The position numbers were made by a program, and so were the translations under genes. Shown in pieces: positions 34,889-46,935 of a stretch of DNA of 64,000 nt; positions within the stretch are counted from its first letter, which is position 1, and each line of letters opens with the position of its first letter. The DNA comes from Fusarium oxysporum f. sp. lycopersici 4287 (taxonomy: Eukaryota; Ascomycota; Sordariomycetes; Hypocreales; Nectriaceae), in assembly GCF_000149955.1 (NCBI RefSeq), contig NC_030991.1:2787571-2851570 (forward strand). The letters run 5' to 3'. The notes beneath the pieces are model-generated. The model made no database searches. It was not told the DNA's origin and saw only the letters and a program-made list of their open reading frames with translations.

Positions 34889-36450
34889 CCTGTGCTAGTG
34901 CGCGTGCTGTCATTCCGGATAACTTGCCTAGCTTCAGTCTAACCTAGACGATCTACGTGGTCCGGCACCAGTTCTTCAGCGCCTCGCTTCGTTCGACCTC
35001 GGTCGCTAGTCAGTGTCAAATTTTAGCTTCTCTGTATTTCACATGATATCCCGCAATGTGGGGGCGACATGCAGTTCATTCATGATTCACGTGAAGCACA
35101 TCATCGAGCCATGAAAGCATGAAGGTGGATAGATAGACAAGCAGGAAAGCACAGACGCAGACAGGGATATTACGAAACTAAAGAAAGGGAGCGACAATAA
35201 ACATAATAAAAAAATAATAAAAAAATAAAGAAAGAAAGAAACAAAAAGAGGGGAGGGAAAGCCGGAGACCGGGGGAACCGGGGAACCGGAATCACTTTAG
35301 CATGCGGAGTCATTTCGCAAGTTATTTTACGCGATCCAATGAAACGAGGTCCCCGCAAGAGTTTCTTCTGCTCTAAGAGTAAAGCTTCCTTCAACGGTGC
35401 GTGAGTCAGGGCCTTCGCGTCGACACTAAACCAAACGCCACCTGAAAATAGGGCGCTACGCTGTGCCATAAACGCCCTAGATCATCAGTGCAATGGTGCT
35501 TAGTCTCCGAGCGACAACGTCCGCTTCCGCCGCGTCAATTTTCCGCTCCTCTGATCAGTGACAGCTCCAAAAGTAAAGTGGATCAAGAAGCCGTTTTCGC
35601 TACTCAGGTCGGGACTTTACCTGCATCGCGGCGGAGCCGAGCGACATCCTAAAAACAGTCACCCAGCAAGAAAGACGGAAAAGTCGAAATAGAACGAGGT
35701 GTAATGGAATCTCTACCGCACACACAGTTCTCAAAAACAGTCATTGCTGCTGGCAACTACAGTTTGAGCATGCGATTTTTCCTACCTCACAACGGACTTG
35801 CAAACTGCAGTAAGCCCCAATAACCAATCATTATGCTTGGGTTTACGGCTTGTAGAAGGTCACTGTAAGGCTGACTCGCATTGAACGCAACTACATTGGG
35901 ACTAGTGCTTATGCTCGCATATACTTTCTAGGTACATCTCCTTTGCGGCTAGGAGTAGGCTTATCGGCCAATTCTGCCACCTAAAGTGGACGATATATCT
36001 GTCTAAAAGGTAGATATATGTACCTCCAAGACACAACTATCTTAGAAATAAAGAGAATGTTGTCGCAAGGAGGAAAATGCCTATGCACTATACTATACAT
36101 TGAACTGTAGAACATCCAGTAGCGCATCGGACTTGACCATTGGACAGCAACGAAACTACAGGTTACCTACCCTACACTAGCTAGTATCCAACAGCGGCAG
36201 AAATGTGCCGCCGCCAAGAGCTCAAGGGCCCGGCCACTAGATCGGTTAAAAGTCCGTTTTGGCAGTTATTGTGCCACGTGATGTGGGTTCAATGCAGAGC
36301 ACGTCGATCGCAACTGCCGATGTAACCTTGGCGCTGAGCGGGACTGCAATAGGTGGGCGCAAGCAATATACGGAAGAGCGGAAGGCGGAAATAGGACGTT
36401 GAAGAACACGATCGACAACGGCATCGTGAGATTGGATCCACAACCAGGGA
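34889..36450 (-). repeat. Dispersed repeat, copy A (inverted to copy B)
   Basis: The reverse complement of this segment aligns along nearly its whole length with 60750-62472. Shared blocks include GTGACAGCACGCGCAC near one end, GTAAAATAACTTG, TGCCAGCAGCAATGACTG, and GAGCTCTTGGCGGCGGCACA near the other end. Both copies carry a variable low-complexity tract inside (here at about 35200-35260). No transposase or RT is encoded. No LTR or terminal inverted repeat was evident, so the class is open; a non-autonomous DNA element or a degraded retroelement is possible. Confidence 0.8.
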
Positions 36451-36990
36451 TTCGAAAGAGGTGTTGGCTTTAGCAGACACTTGACCCACCTCTTTCATGG
36501 GTTTGCGTCTCATATTCCTCATCCATCTCCCTCGCTTCATCTTTTCGACCTATCTTGACGTTGCTTTCGTCCCGACACTCTGGTACGCGATGGAGAGGTT
36601 GAAATTGGACCCAGATTGAATGAGGATTTTTGCAACGACCATGGAGTAACACCGACATGACCCGTTCCGCTGCACGACGACCGACCAACAGTCCTTGGCA
36701 TGGCAAGTCTGGAAAGTTCGGCAATGGCTCGACGACGAAAGAAGGCCGAAAATGAACTCGAATCAAGACATTGGCCTGGCAAGAAAGCATAGCGGGCGAA
36801 ATGGGTCGTTCTGTGCTGCAAGAGAGTCGCGAGTCCGGTTCGGGACAGGACGATTCATCCACTTAATTCCGCCGTTCGTTCAAAAGATAGTGTACGTTCG
36901 ATATATACACAGCTTCCATATCTTGGAACAACATCGAGACCAAGACGATACTGTTTCGTCTCTGCTTCCTTTCCGGCTGAAGAGGCAGAC
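36451..36990. other. Upstream region of the MADS-like gene
   Basis: Promoter-side DNA of the following gene. Antisense ORFs here are not convincing. Confidence 0.35.
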
Positions 36991-38716
36991 ATGGCGCCTC
37001 GGAAGACTCGTTCCAGGTCCCCCCACCCAGAAGATCGAGGATGGGTGAGCCAGACCATGCGCAAGAGAGGCATGACGGCGATCAAGAAGAACTATCAGTT
37101 TGGCAAAGACTGCGGTACGATCGCCGTGCTTGCGTTCTACAACAAGATCCATGGATTCTGGGACGGCTCAGTGTACACCCCAGACGGGGAATCGCTGCCG
37201 GAAAACACGAACGACGTGGTAGGTTCAGAAGCGCAGAAGCATGGAGCCTGAAGAAGCCGATTGGGCGAGTCGCTGACCGGGATGGTGGTTACAGATTCAC
37301 GATATTTGGCGGAGGCAGGTTGTGTCTAATGGCGAGCTTGTTCTGAGGCCAGCGAGACAACGGAAGCAGGCGGCCAATACGAAGCCGTGCCGGGTCACCA
37401 AACCAGCGCCGAAGCCATCACCCCGTGTGCTCAGTCTTCGCAGCAGAGGTCGTCAGGGCGATGGCTCATCAGGGTCTGGCGCCTCGCCGACCCAGCCGCA
37501 AATCATCGTCGCCGGCGACGGCGAATCCGAAGCCGAAGACGATGGTGAGAGTACCCGGGACGTTCCAGCCAGTCCAGCGCCGAGGGTGACCCGACGCCGG
37601 GGTCGTGACAATGCCGGCCCCGGAGAGACCGAGACAAGAATCCGAAGGGAAGCACGCCTCGACGCTTGCGCGGATCATGCTGTTCGCGGTATTGACAGTA
37701 CCGATGGTCATATCGACGGTCATATCGACGACAACGACAGCGGCAACGGCAACGGCGAAGATGATGACCATAACCACGGTTACGGAGGCGGTGGTCGTCG
37801 TCGTGAGGTTCCCGATCGAAGCGAGCCGGCGGAACTGAACAATGCTGCCTCGAGTCATCTTCATGATGATGTACCAGATGATCAGCACACCGTGATGCCA
37901 TACACTTCTATGGCAGACGAGGATGCGGAAGGCGAGCTGTGGTGTGAGCCGACCGCACCCTTTGCTTCCATGGCTATGAATGGCCAGTCGGATGATGCAG
38001 TCCAGCGTAGTCACGGCGATGAGCCAGGATCTGTCGATCTGACGACGGCGATGGCAGAAGATGACTGGATGCAGTCGGCTATGATGGACTTTGGCCAAGT
38101 GACAGATTTCCCTGGCGCACATCACTGGGGTGACATGCTGGAGTTTGATCTAGACAACATGGGTATGGACATGAACGTGGACTTGGGCATGGAGATGATG
38201 GATCAACTTGACAACGGTCACCTGCCCATCGATATGATGCATCTTCCCTCAACCGACCCACATGTCGTCCGTCAGGCTCCCATCGAAGCCGAGGGAGGTC
38301 TGGGCGACGGTGGACTGGCGAACCGCGACACCGACGCTATTGCTGATGCTGGCAATGGAGCCGCAAAAGTTACACAGTCCACGGCTGCGGCAGCCAGCGA
38401 CAGCCACATGCCCTCCGCCCAGTCGAAGAGTGACATTGAGATGCAAGCGCGGACTCTATCAGACGAGACTCATCCTAGCCCGCGGTCGGCCGCTGCGACA
38501 GGTTGGCCTGACAGTTCGAAACATACCACGACGACGGCAGAGGACGGACCGCAGCCGGGTCAATTTGCTGGAAACCCGCTGTTATCGATCATCACTAGAG
38601 CATTGTCTCAGATGAATTGTTACGAGGATGCTGGACCAGATATGAACAATAATACAAGTTGGCCAATGGGAAGTCAGGGCATGATCGGTATGCCGCCCGC
38701 GATGCCGGCCTGTTGA
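36991..38716 (+). CDS. Divergent MADS-box-like transcription regulator
   Basis: Exons 36991-37218 and 37295-38716 (76-nt GTAGGT...ACAG intron) give 549 residues. Residues ~20-65 (TMRKRGMTAIKKNYQFGKDC, then a hydrophobic strand IAVLAF) follow the SRF/MADS layout: basic residues, KK-x-x-x-E/Q-like helix, then beta strand. The match is weak and the usual KR-x-x-T/F-x-KRR start is absent. The remainder is disordered: a basic patch, an acidic stretch (DGESEAEDDGEST), Asp/Asn/Gly-rich repeats, and a Met/Asp-rich activation-type region (DFGQVTDF, DNMGMDMNVDLGMEMM). Likely a nuclear regulator. Confidence 0.5.
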
Positions 38717-39432
38717 GTATGAACTTCAAGCGTACACCGGTCTTCTTGATCGGCCTTCTCTGATGTGCTCGTAGTTGTACTTTCTTTCTCCTCTCTTTTA
38801 TTTATTCAAGAACGAAAATGAAGAGGGCAGAAAAGGAACAGCACGATAAATTTTGATGGATGTCTTGATGATGTCTCGATGGATGTCTTGAGAGAAAAAG
38901 ATGACGAGATGCGTAGAAGAAGAAAGAAAGGAACGATAGATCAAATAGACTTATTTATTGGCCTAGGTACTGTAAAACTAATGCGCCTGGCGTTGTTCCA
39001 TAATTGCTCCCACTACCTGGGAAGCTTCTTACCGTTTAAGGAAGAGCTTGATTCTGCATCTGGTTTGGTGAGAAGTGCACGTGCACAGACGGTCGTCGTA
39101 GATGTCCCAATACATGTGAGAAATTAGCAAAATCTAATTCATAATGTCGGAAACACCCTTACGTCTTTATGCCAAGTACTCATACTGAGAGCTGACAGAA
39201 CATAGACCATGGATGGCATGAATGGGAGGAAGAAGCCAGAACCAGACGAACATGACTGCAGCATGTACAGGATGAACGGTATCAAGCTCATAGTGTTAGA
39301 AAGTAAGAAAGGTCGTCAGCTCCGTCTCGTTTCATGTGGACAAAACAAAGTCACTCGTTTGCTATTTAAGCCCTGCTCGCCCTGCCGATGTGAAACTTGT
39401 CACCTCCGCATCCTGTCCGCTCTCAACCTGGC
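38717..39432. other. Intergenic
   Basis: Downstream flank of the MADS-like gene. Only short ORFs. Confidence 0.35.
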
Positions 39433-39780
39433 ATGCATATAATTGGTTTGATGCGAAAACAGAACGTAAGGTCACTACCTGCCCTACAGTCACTATTTCC
39501 GCGGAGAGAAAATCCTCAGGCGCTTCGTCAGCAAGAGAAGACCGAGAAATTGGAAGCTAATCAAAGACATGGTACACAAGTGACCGGACAAGCGATGGAC
39601 ACTGGCGCTCAGTTCGAGCCGATGGATATAGACAATGAAGAGGCGTCGAGGGACAACGAAATGTGTATTCCGACGATCGTGTTATGGCCGCCGCCGGATG
39701 ATGATTTTGATATGAAGGAGGACGCAGAGGATGTGGAGATGACTTGTACTGAGAGGAGCACCATTACAAACAACCACTAA
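39433..39780 (+). CDS. Small acidic protein, unknown function
   Basis: About 115 residues from the ATG at 39433. The N-terminal third is basic and the rest acidic with DIDNEEASRDNE and PPPDDDFDMKEDAEDVEM. The frame may have further 5' exons that I could not define. No domain recognised. Coding status rests on composition only. Confidence 0.3.
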   Translation: MHIIGLMRKQNVRSLPALQSLFPRRENPQALRQQEKTEKLEANQRHGTQVTGQAMDTGAQFEPMDIDNEEASRDNEMCIPTIVLWPPPDDDFDMKEDAEDVEMTCTERSTITNNH

Positions 39781-40339
39781 GCGCTACAATACTGTATATG
39801 AATACTTCCGACTCTATTGTCATCATAGGCTTCCTGAATTTCCTGCTCCCCACTGAAACACTGGTATTTTAAAGCGCCATAGCGAATCTGGATCGTCAGT
39901 ATTCGTACGTGACAGATTAAAGTCACCCTTGACTTGGGGGATGCATATTCCGCAGCTCTGTGTCTAAGCCCACTGCCGACTTGTATTGTGACCCCAGCCC
40001 GCCAAAGCATTATCGTCTCGAAGGCTCTACACTGGATAGATTGCTCAGATCAGACGGAAAGCGCAAGATGCTGGACCAGGTTCTGCTATATCTGCCGCAG
40101 AAGCAAAGGAAGAGAGATTTGCGAACAACAGAAATTATCCAGAGGCTAAAATAGGATGAGACCCGGCTCAATCGAAAGAACGAATCTTCAAAGTGTCGCG
40201 TATCAAAAAGGGAAGTACTTACTGTACGACCAGCTAGGCTCAGAAATTGGAAAAAGGCCTCTTGGATCCCCTTGGAATGCTTAAATATGCACTATTGCCA
40301 TGTTCGGCGATGTTCGTATCCATCACTCTCTAGGAATCG

Positions 40340-40786
40340 ATGATTCGTAGTGAATACACTAGAATTGACAAGAAAAGAACGCTGCGACGCCGCATTGTGG
40401 ATGAGACGTATGGCCCTACGAAAGAAGTCAAAGCATGGGAGAGGATCAAGAAGCTAGTGAAGGCACCAGATAAATCGCCAAATCTTTACGTTCAGGTACC
40501 CAGTAGTGAATCCATTCACAGGATCGATGACTCCGTGATTAGCCATACCCTCGACTCGCTATCACATGCCGTTCAGAGCAGGGTCGAGCCGAGAACTACG
40601 AATGATCGTAAAGAGGATAATCACATATCCATATCCATCGAGTTTACCCATAATCATCCATGTCGAGAAGATGGGGAGGATGAGGACCTCCGCTGTCTGT
40701 GGATCCCCTCAAGTGACGATGAGGAAGATGAAGAAGCGGCGCATGCCGACGCGGTGTCCGTGACGACGTGGCCTAGGCGGACTTGA
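40340..40786 (+). CDS. Small charged protein, unknown function
   Basis: 148 residues from an ATG 40 bp downstream of an AT-rich spacer. Basic N-terminus (RIDKKRTLRRRIVDE) and an acidic C-terminus (SSDDEEDEEAAHADA). No signal peptide, TM helix or known domain. Similar in build to the acidic protein at 39433. Confidence 0.4.
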   Translation: MIRSEYTRIDKKRTLRRRIVDETYGPTKEVKAWERIKKLVKAPDKSPNLYVQVPSSESIHRIDDSVISHTLDSLSHAVQSRVEPRTTNDRKEDNHISISIEFTHNHPCREDGEDEDLRCLWIPSSDDEEDEEAAHADAVSVTTWPRRT

Positions 40787-41163
40787 ACTGTATGTACTTG
40801 GTCTAGTTATGATGAGTCTTTTTTTTGTATAAAACTAGATGGTTATATCTATATGTTAGCTTGGTGAAGTTCGTCTTTTTCGGGACTGGTTAGATCGATT
40901 ATCGCTTAGGGAGCATACGTGCTTCAATTTTCCATGCCGGGAGAGAGGGCTGGTAGCCAGAACTGCTGAATATAGAAATCTAGGATTGGCCTTTCCTTTC
41001 TATGGGAGAATTGATCCTAGTTTGTCGCAAAACATCTGTTCCCTTTCATAAGAAATAAACCCTCCCTTCCTTATGTCTTTGGCAGTAGCATCATCTCTTT
41101 CCACTTCTCATTCTCCAAAGCACTACCCGAGAACTCTGGAATCCGAGAAGATAACACGAGAGC
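40787..41163. other. Intergenic
   Basis: AT-rich promoter-like spacer. Nothing recognised. Confidence 0.35.
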
Positions 41164-42133
41164 ATGCCACGGATTTCTCTGGATCTGCCGACACATCTTA
41201 TTGATGTCCCGGCTGGTCGTAGTAGTGAACGCTACTACATTCCCATATATAATGTAAACGATTTCTGAGAGCGATTCCTATACCTATACTCCGCCACAGT
41301 GCCTCAAATCACTTACAAACTATTAGATTACCTTTGGCGGGGCACGAGAGCTCATAAGTTACTGGTTACAAGACTGTGGCGTTATAGATTGGCAATTTCA
41401 CAATGACGCCCGCTCAGGATGGATTTGTTTCGAGTACGAGAGGGACTTTGGAATTGCACTTGGTCCGTCTTCACTTTGCACCTATCACTTTTGTTCGATG
41501 ATGCCTAATTAGGTGATTCTAGAGATTCTACAAGAAGTGAAGCAACTTCACCCAAAGCTGGAATACTCAGCCGTCAACAAGCTGAGGAGCATCAAGCTCG
41601 AGGTTATAGATTGCACGTTGACCCAGCCCAGGTTTGCCAGGATATACTCTAGCCACGTCAAAGGATCACTGCGACGCTGGGACGATCTGATCGACTGGAT
41701 CAGGTTGGACCTGCCCAAAGCTAAGGTCGAGAGGACGCAGAAAATAATGTTGACAGGACTATCGTCCCGTCCAAACATCCATGAACTCAATCACTGGATG
41801 CGTTCGAGACTCGGGTCAGACTGCCTGCTGATTGTTGCATCACGCATCGCCCGCATAGGCATGTGCCGCGCGCTGGTCTTCGTCTGTACCCTCGCTATGG
41901 TAAAGGGCTTGTCCGAGGATAGAATACATAGCCGTCTCGAAGGAGCGATGTTTGGCAATGAGACCTTGAGAATTCTGGTTGAGCGGTCTGATGGTCAGGC
42001 TAGTGCAACGAAGTACCAACAAGAGGCGGCACCTCTGGTCGTGCTGGGATCGTCGAGACTGCCACCTCACTGGCCTAGTATAGTGTCCAAATGGAATCAC
42101 AGCATGGAGAAGATAGACGAGGATACTACTTAG
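41164..42133 (+). CDS. Three-exon protein of unknown function
   Basis: Exons 41164-41253, 41327-41462 and 41523-42133 (introns 73 and 60 nt) close to 279 codons, which supports the model. The protein starts MPRISLDLPTHLIDVPAG and shows mixed alpha/beta composition. A Leu/Val-rich helix lies near the middle (LLIVASRIARIGMCRALVF). The exon 2 to 3 junction uses the TCTAG acceptor at 41522, since the nearer ATTAG would break the frame. No domain, signal peptide or clear TM segment. I do not recognise the family. Confidence 0.5.
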
Positions 42134-42216
42134 GAACACGCGATGAATAGTGTGCCACACCTTGATGTCCGGTGTTAGGGCGAAACCGTTTCAGATCCCC
42201 AAGTACAGTTCTGAAG

Positions 42217-43398
42217 ATGCCGGTACAAGTTGGGAGCAAGAGCAAACCCGACTACCACGATCTCTCGGTCGAGGAAATCTCTCAGAGGGCAGGTAGTCTT
42301 GCTGTAGAATCCTGTTGTTTTCCGAAATCCAAAACTTGCTGTTTGCAGTACGCATCGTCCAGAATGGACCAACCTGTATCTTTCACATGGATAGAGTCCG
42401 CCCCACGTCTAAGACTTCGCTACATGTATCGTCCAAAATATACCTCTACGGTTCTGTGTCCCATAGGTATCGTATTAGAGTCAAATATATACAGCTGCGC
42501 ATATAGATATAATAGGCTATACTGCAAGATAACTTCGCCATTCAATAGCACCACAAAGAAACTGTATCGATTGTCATATTCCTATGCTTGCGTACTGTAT
42601 GCTGCACACACTGCCAACACTTTTTATCACTTGCAAGAAGAAGCTGAAAGACTTTATACAATGGCAGCACCCCATTCTTCCGTACATCCTGGAACTCGCC
42701 AGCCTCACCCTCTGAGCATTCAAAACATGGTTCACTCTGTGGGAGACCAGGGGTTCTCATCTTGTAGCAACACTATGGTGCAGCAGTACGGGTTGATTCC
42801 TGCCGCGAGCATGTATATCAATCCCGCTGTCTTGCAATCCGTGGATGTCCCTTTAGAGAAGCATCTGCATCCAAAACCAGAAATGTGTCAAAGGGTCATG
42901 ACAGGACAAGGGCAGCACAGTCAAGAACACCAAGAGCCAGGACCGTTCATGTCCGCTCCTATCCACGAACCAGAGGTACCAGTGTCGGCTCCAGCCTGGA
43001 CCAGAAACACCAAACATAGGCGGCTGAAGCCAGGATGTGCGCCTGCGATATTCGGCCAACAAAGATCAAGGTCATGCCACGGACAATTACAAATGATGTC
43101 CACATGGCGGTTTCAGGATCATCAGGGAAACCAGCCACAGGGAGGCTTATCAACCCATTCTGTCAAGCATCGGGTTACTCGAGCCTTGGTCTCGCACAGA
43201 AGCGGTGCGCCGAGAAGCCCCGGGGTTCAGAGAATAAATGTCGAAACCTATTGCCATGGAGAATGGCTTCAACGTCCACTGGTACGACGCGTACCTCCAG
43301 CCCTTCAACGTCGACTACCCTCGATTCGATCGCTTATTCCCGAACTCCCCGAAACCTTTGCAAATCAAACAGAGGTGTCGACAGGACATCAAAGTTAG
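42217..43398 (+). CDS. Doubtful ORF, unknown function
   Basis: A ~390-codon open frame with no in-frame stop. Its composition changes along its length: a Ser/Tyr/Cys-rich start, a His/Gln/Pro-rich middle (from an internal ATG at 42661) and an Arg-rich end. Two other frames are also open across 43035-43490, so the true exon structure is unclear. A real gene probably lies at 42661-43430 but could not be resolved. No family recognised. Confidence 0.25.
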   Translation: MPVQVGSKSKPDYHDLSVEEISQRAGSLAVESCCFPKSKTCCLQYASSRMDQPVSFTWIESAPRLRLRYMYRPKYTSTVLCPIGIVLESNIYSCAYRYNRLYCKITSPFNSTTKKLYRLSYSYACVLYAAHTANTFYHLQEEAERLYTMAAPHSSVHPGTRQPHPLSIQNMVHSVGDQGFSSCSNTMVQQYGLIPAASMYINPAVLQSVDVPLEKHLHPKPEMCQRVMTGQGQHSQEHQEPGPFMSAPIHEPEVPVSAPAWTRNTKHRRLKPGCAPAIFGQQRSRSCHGQLQMMSTWRFQDHQGNQPQGGLSTHSVKHRVTRALVSHRSGAPRSPGVQRINVETYCHGEWLQRPLVRRVPPALQRRLPSIRSLIPELPETFANQTEVSTGHQS

Positions 43399-43431
43399 TA
43401 TGGTGCAGCAAAACGGCAAGAGTAGATAAGA

Positions 43432-43984
43432 TGCAGCCGCTAAGCAGGCATTCGGTTACAGAAGCGACCCATCTGCGGTTATCTTGTTGATGCGCCGCCT
43501 GTATCCTCCACGATGGGGCTACCTGTACAATCTACTCTATACTATAGACTCTAGGTCGATATGGAAGTAATTAATTATGCTTCCAGATTCTGAGAAAACT
43601 GAAGAATAACAATTCCCTCGAAACGGTACTGTAGCATTCGTTCTGGCGTTGGGAGACCAGCATCTGGAGGTGGTAAAGTAGGGGTTGATGACAATCTGCG
43701 GTGAAGCCGCATTGCATTTTTTGAACATGCACGTACGTCATCAGAAGGTGAGTATGTAGATACCGTGCCATTAGGTATGAAATACTTAGAAGCAATAAAA
43801 CAAAGTCCAAAACGTCTATACGGTATAAACCAATGACTGTCAAGGGGGGACATTCGATTTTAATCTTTACTGTACAGTATAGCATAACTGGTCACTACCG
43901 ACTCAGCTGACCAAACACGTCTTCTATATACGTGGCTTCCATATACATACCAGCGATATAGAAAGCTATCGACCTAGCCGCCCG
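43432..43984. other. Intergenic between converging genes
   Basis: No gene recognised. Confidence 0.35.
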
Positions 43985-44523
43985 CTAGTACTGCCAGGAA
44001 TGCTTGCTCCCGCCCGGACACCCAGGCGTGCCATACACGCCACCTACCATCCAGAGAACAACGTCGACAAACCACCAAATCCCACCGGCACCGAGAGTTA
44101 ACAGTTTGAACACAGCTAGAGGCCAGTGGTGGGCGTAGAACTGATCGATACCGAACGATCCCAGAAAAAAAGCAAGAAGCATTGCCGTTCGCTCCTGTCG
44201 ATAACACTTGGCGGTCGTTGGACGCTCGTCAAATCCTCCCCAAGACCTCTTTGCCAAGTCGAAAGGCCTCTCGATGGCAACTGTCCATTCCATGATTAGT
44301 CACAAGATGGTCGCGCTTATTGAAGTCAGTCAGATCAAAACAACGTACTGGTTATCCCACATGAGACAATGACACCCAAGACAATCACCGAGTAGACTGT
44401 TGCAAGCAGTTTCCAGTGTCTCTCGACGAGAGATATGCCTTTTCCGATCCAAGGAGCGGTTCCAGAATGTACCGAGGTTCGTCGAGTAGCCCGGAAATGA
44501 TTCATGATCGAACTGAGCGTCAT
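43985..44523 (-). CDS. TM2-domain membrane protein
   Basis: Exons 44523-44349 and 44280-43985 (68-nt GTACGT...ACAG intron) give 156 residues. One TM helix in exon 1 (LLATVYSVIVLGVIVSCGI) is followed in exon 2 by the TM2 pair: AMLLAFFLGSFGIDQFYAHH, then FKLLTLGAGGIWWFVDVVLW. The family signature is LAFFLG-x-FG-x-(D/H)-x-FY plus a G-x-x-x-x-W-x-x-D second helix. TM2 proteins are small integral membrane proteins of largely unknown function, sometimes linked to cell-surface signalling. The short loop between the two helices fits the family. Confidence 0.8.
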
Positions 44524-45501
44524 TTACATGAGGTAGCAGCAGCAGCGACAACAGTAACAACAGAAACAGCAGTGATAGGTTTGAGCAGACGTAGACTTAG
44601 GTGGCAGGAATTCAATCAACTTGTCGCCTTTCAAGCCAACCCAGGCAAGGAATTATAGAGAGGGCTGTCTGGTTAATAGAGGACGCTCTGTGGACTGAAC
44701 CTAAATCATCCTTTGAGATAATCCCGCTTCGGCTGTCCGAAAGAGCTGTTCGCTCCCGGTACACTTGCTGCGATTTCTAGCCTTTTCATTCGAACACCCC
44801 GTCTGTATTCTACCCCGCGATGCGATAGGGTGAGTCCTGGGTCCGATTTCAACCTCTCGGTTTATAATTCTCCTTCCACCGGTCATTCTTGGTCAGGAGC
44901 GACTGGTGCGCATCCGCAACCTTTAGCCTACAAGCCTGGCTTTATCTTGAGATTGGAGCTTATGGCGGAGGAGTGCAAGCCCATTCTCAACTGGTATTGT
45001 AACCAGATTCAAGGCTTGTACTCTGATTACCTTTGTGCTGTAGTACTGTACAGGTCGGGTCGTAGCATCGTTGTTGAACTTGAAGGCTTGTCGCTCAACC
45101 GCATGCTGGGCTTCAGCAAGGGCTACTCCGGTAGAGAAAGATATTTATGTTACAACTTACCATTTCGTTCATATGAGATACGTTTGCAGGATATATTTAT
45201 AATCTATATCATATGCTGTAGGCTCCTGTGTTATTCGGGGATTACTGTAATGTAGCGTTCGTCGCACAGCCATTCACGCACATGTCCTTTGAAAAGAAAT
45301 AGTGAGAAAGATTGCATTGAAGCCGATTGCACCTCTATACTACATATCTCTCGAGGTCAAGTGCCTATTCAAACGTCTAAGATCTGGCCATTTACAACTC
45401 CGTTCGTGCTCTTCGAATCGGAGAATCCGCGATTCACGATCGAACCAGCGAGTTCAGTCTGTTTCTTTCCGGTATGACTAGCATTTGCACTCACTCCTTA
45501 C
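44524..45501. other. Intergenic, about 1 kb
   Basis: A 141-codon ORF at 44830 (+) is open but has no recognisable features and no clear promoter. Left unassigned. Confidence 0.35.
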
Positions 45502-46107
45502 CTAAGGCTGATGAGGGGAGCATGAGCATCCATCTTGGTATGGAGTACGAGGTCCATCGTTCCAGTCCATCTCTTCGGTATCATCAGTGTTCAGGTGGGC
45601 CATGCCGACCAGCGATTTGATCTTTCTCCTAGCCCAAATAGAGGCTATGATCATAGCGATGAGCAAGACCAGTACTTCGAAAGCGAAGAACACGACGACT
45701 TCGCTTGGGAAGTTGTTGGTATGCCAAAGCAACAAGCCCGCCATGGCTTGCAGTATGACGACATCAAGCAAGAACAAAGGCACCCAAGACACTATAAGAT
45801 CCAGTCTCTCGTATTGACCCTTTATCGACCGGAAATTGAATTGAAGCATGGTGGTGATGGCGACTGCCGCGACCGCGGTGATTGCCGTACTGGTCAGTAG
45901 AGCTGCTGCCGTGAACTCGAGGCCACTCAAGCTGTCCGGTTGGGATAGGCCAAAGATTGTCATCCCTAGAGACAAAATCGCTAACCAAGCTACAAAGAGT
46001 AGAAGGCCATTGTAAAAACGCACGACTAGTCGAACAATGAATACCGAGCGAGGGCTGACTACCCCTAACTCTTCATCTATCGTAGGCATTGGTACAACTT
46101 GAATCAT
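45502..46107 (-). CDS. Four-TM membrane protein, unknown function
   Basis: Single exon, 201 residues. Four hydrophobic helices at about residues 25-50, 64-88, 103-128 and 133-158, with short loops and a basic segment (WARRKIKSL) after the fourth, consistent with positive-inside topology and a cytoplasmic C-tail. The tail is acidic, then Cys/Pro-rich (CSCSPHQP). No signal peptide beyond the first helix. Fungal-specific; function not recognised. Confidence 0.55.
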   Translation of the reverse strand: MIQVVPMPTIDEELGVVSPRSVFIVRLVVRFYNGLLLFVAWLAILSLGMTIFGLSQPDSLSGLEFTAAALLTSTAITAVAAVAITTMLQFNFRSIKGQYERLDLIVSWVPLFLLDVVILQAMAGLLLWHTNNFPSEVVVFFAFEVLVLLIAMIIASIWARRKIKSLVGMAHLNTDDTEEMDWNDGPRTPYQDGCSCSPHQP

Positions 46108-46935
46108 TCAGCAAGGGAGTGAGCCAGGTTTCTCTGAAGACTTACATTTATGCATGTGAGTCAGAACGGAAAGGGCTGTAGCTGAGTATGCAAATGGAAA
46201 GACATGTTAGAAGGGGGAATGCATGCATTCAGCGGAGCTTTGTACATATATGATCAGCGAAGCAGCCAAATAAGGAGATAGCATCGGTCTCTTGCTTTTT
46301 TCTTTTTTTCGCCTCCCCACCTCTTCCTGCTTTCTTCTTTCCACCTTCTTCATTTTCTGGCTGTCTGAGTAGGTTCGTCTGTCGGTATATCCCCTACTGC
46401 TGGAGTCTCGGCGGAGTACAGTCTACGGGATAGCATGTCCTCGACGGAATGGCCATAACTAGCCAGTCCAAACCCCGACCTTTTCATCTATGGATATGTG
46501 AGTTTCTTGCTTAGACATTCAGGGAACTCAAGACACGCCTCGCCTTTAACCCAGAACGCTAGGTAAGCAAAACGTCCTCCGAAATTAACGTCGAGGCGGA
46601 CGTTCACGACTTCCAGAAACACTGAGATAACGAATCATCTAACCCCATCAGATCTCACGACAGGGCTTTATCCAAATACAAGTTCTAATTGACCACCAAA
46701 CAGCTCAATAGAGCCACTTAGTCTTGCGACCGTTCATCAAATGCATGGAATGTGGCAAGCCTACATAGGACGCATCAAATAGCATCAAGATCACTTCACC
46801 TGGGCCGCTTCCCCATCGTATAAGAAAGTAGTGTTGTTACTTGTCCAAAAACACTTTCCTCTTCCCATTTTGAAGTCAAGAGTGCGGTCCAAAGGTGCTC
46901 AACAGACAGCATATCATCTCGAGGCTCACATCAAA
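46108..46935. promoter_or_regulatory. Divergent intergenic region, MFS gene upstream
   Basis: 828 bp between the four-TM gene (minus) and the MFS gene (plus). Has a pyrimidine-rich stretch near 46290-46360. No specific site identified. Confidence 0.35.

Noticed and set aside
35170..35469. 99-codon ORF in repeat copy A
   Set aside because: Its counterpart in copy B shares only a short stretch and runs into a different low-complexity tract, so no protein is conserved.
34889..36450. Copies A and B as LTRs of one retroelement
   Set aside because: LTRs are in direct orientation; these are inverted, 24 kb apart, and no gag-pol lies between them.
43035..43490. HMG-box or mating-type-like protein near 43 kb
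   Set aside because: None of the three open frames shows the HMG-box pattern, and no splice combination produced one.
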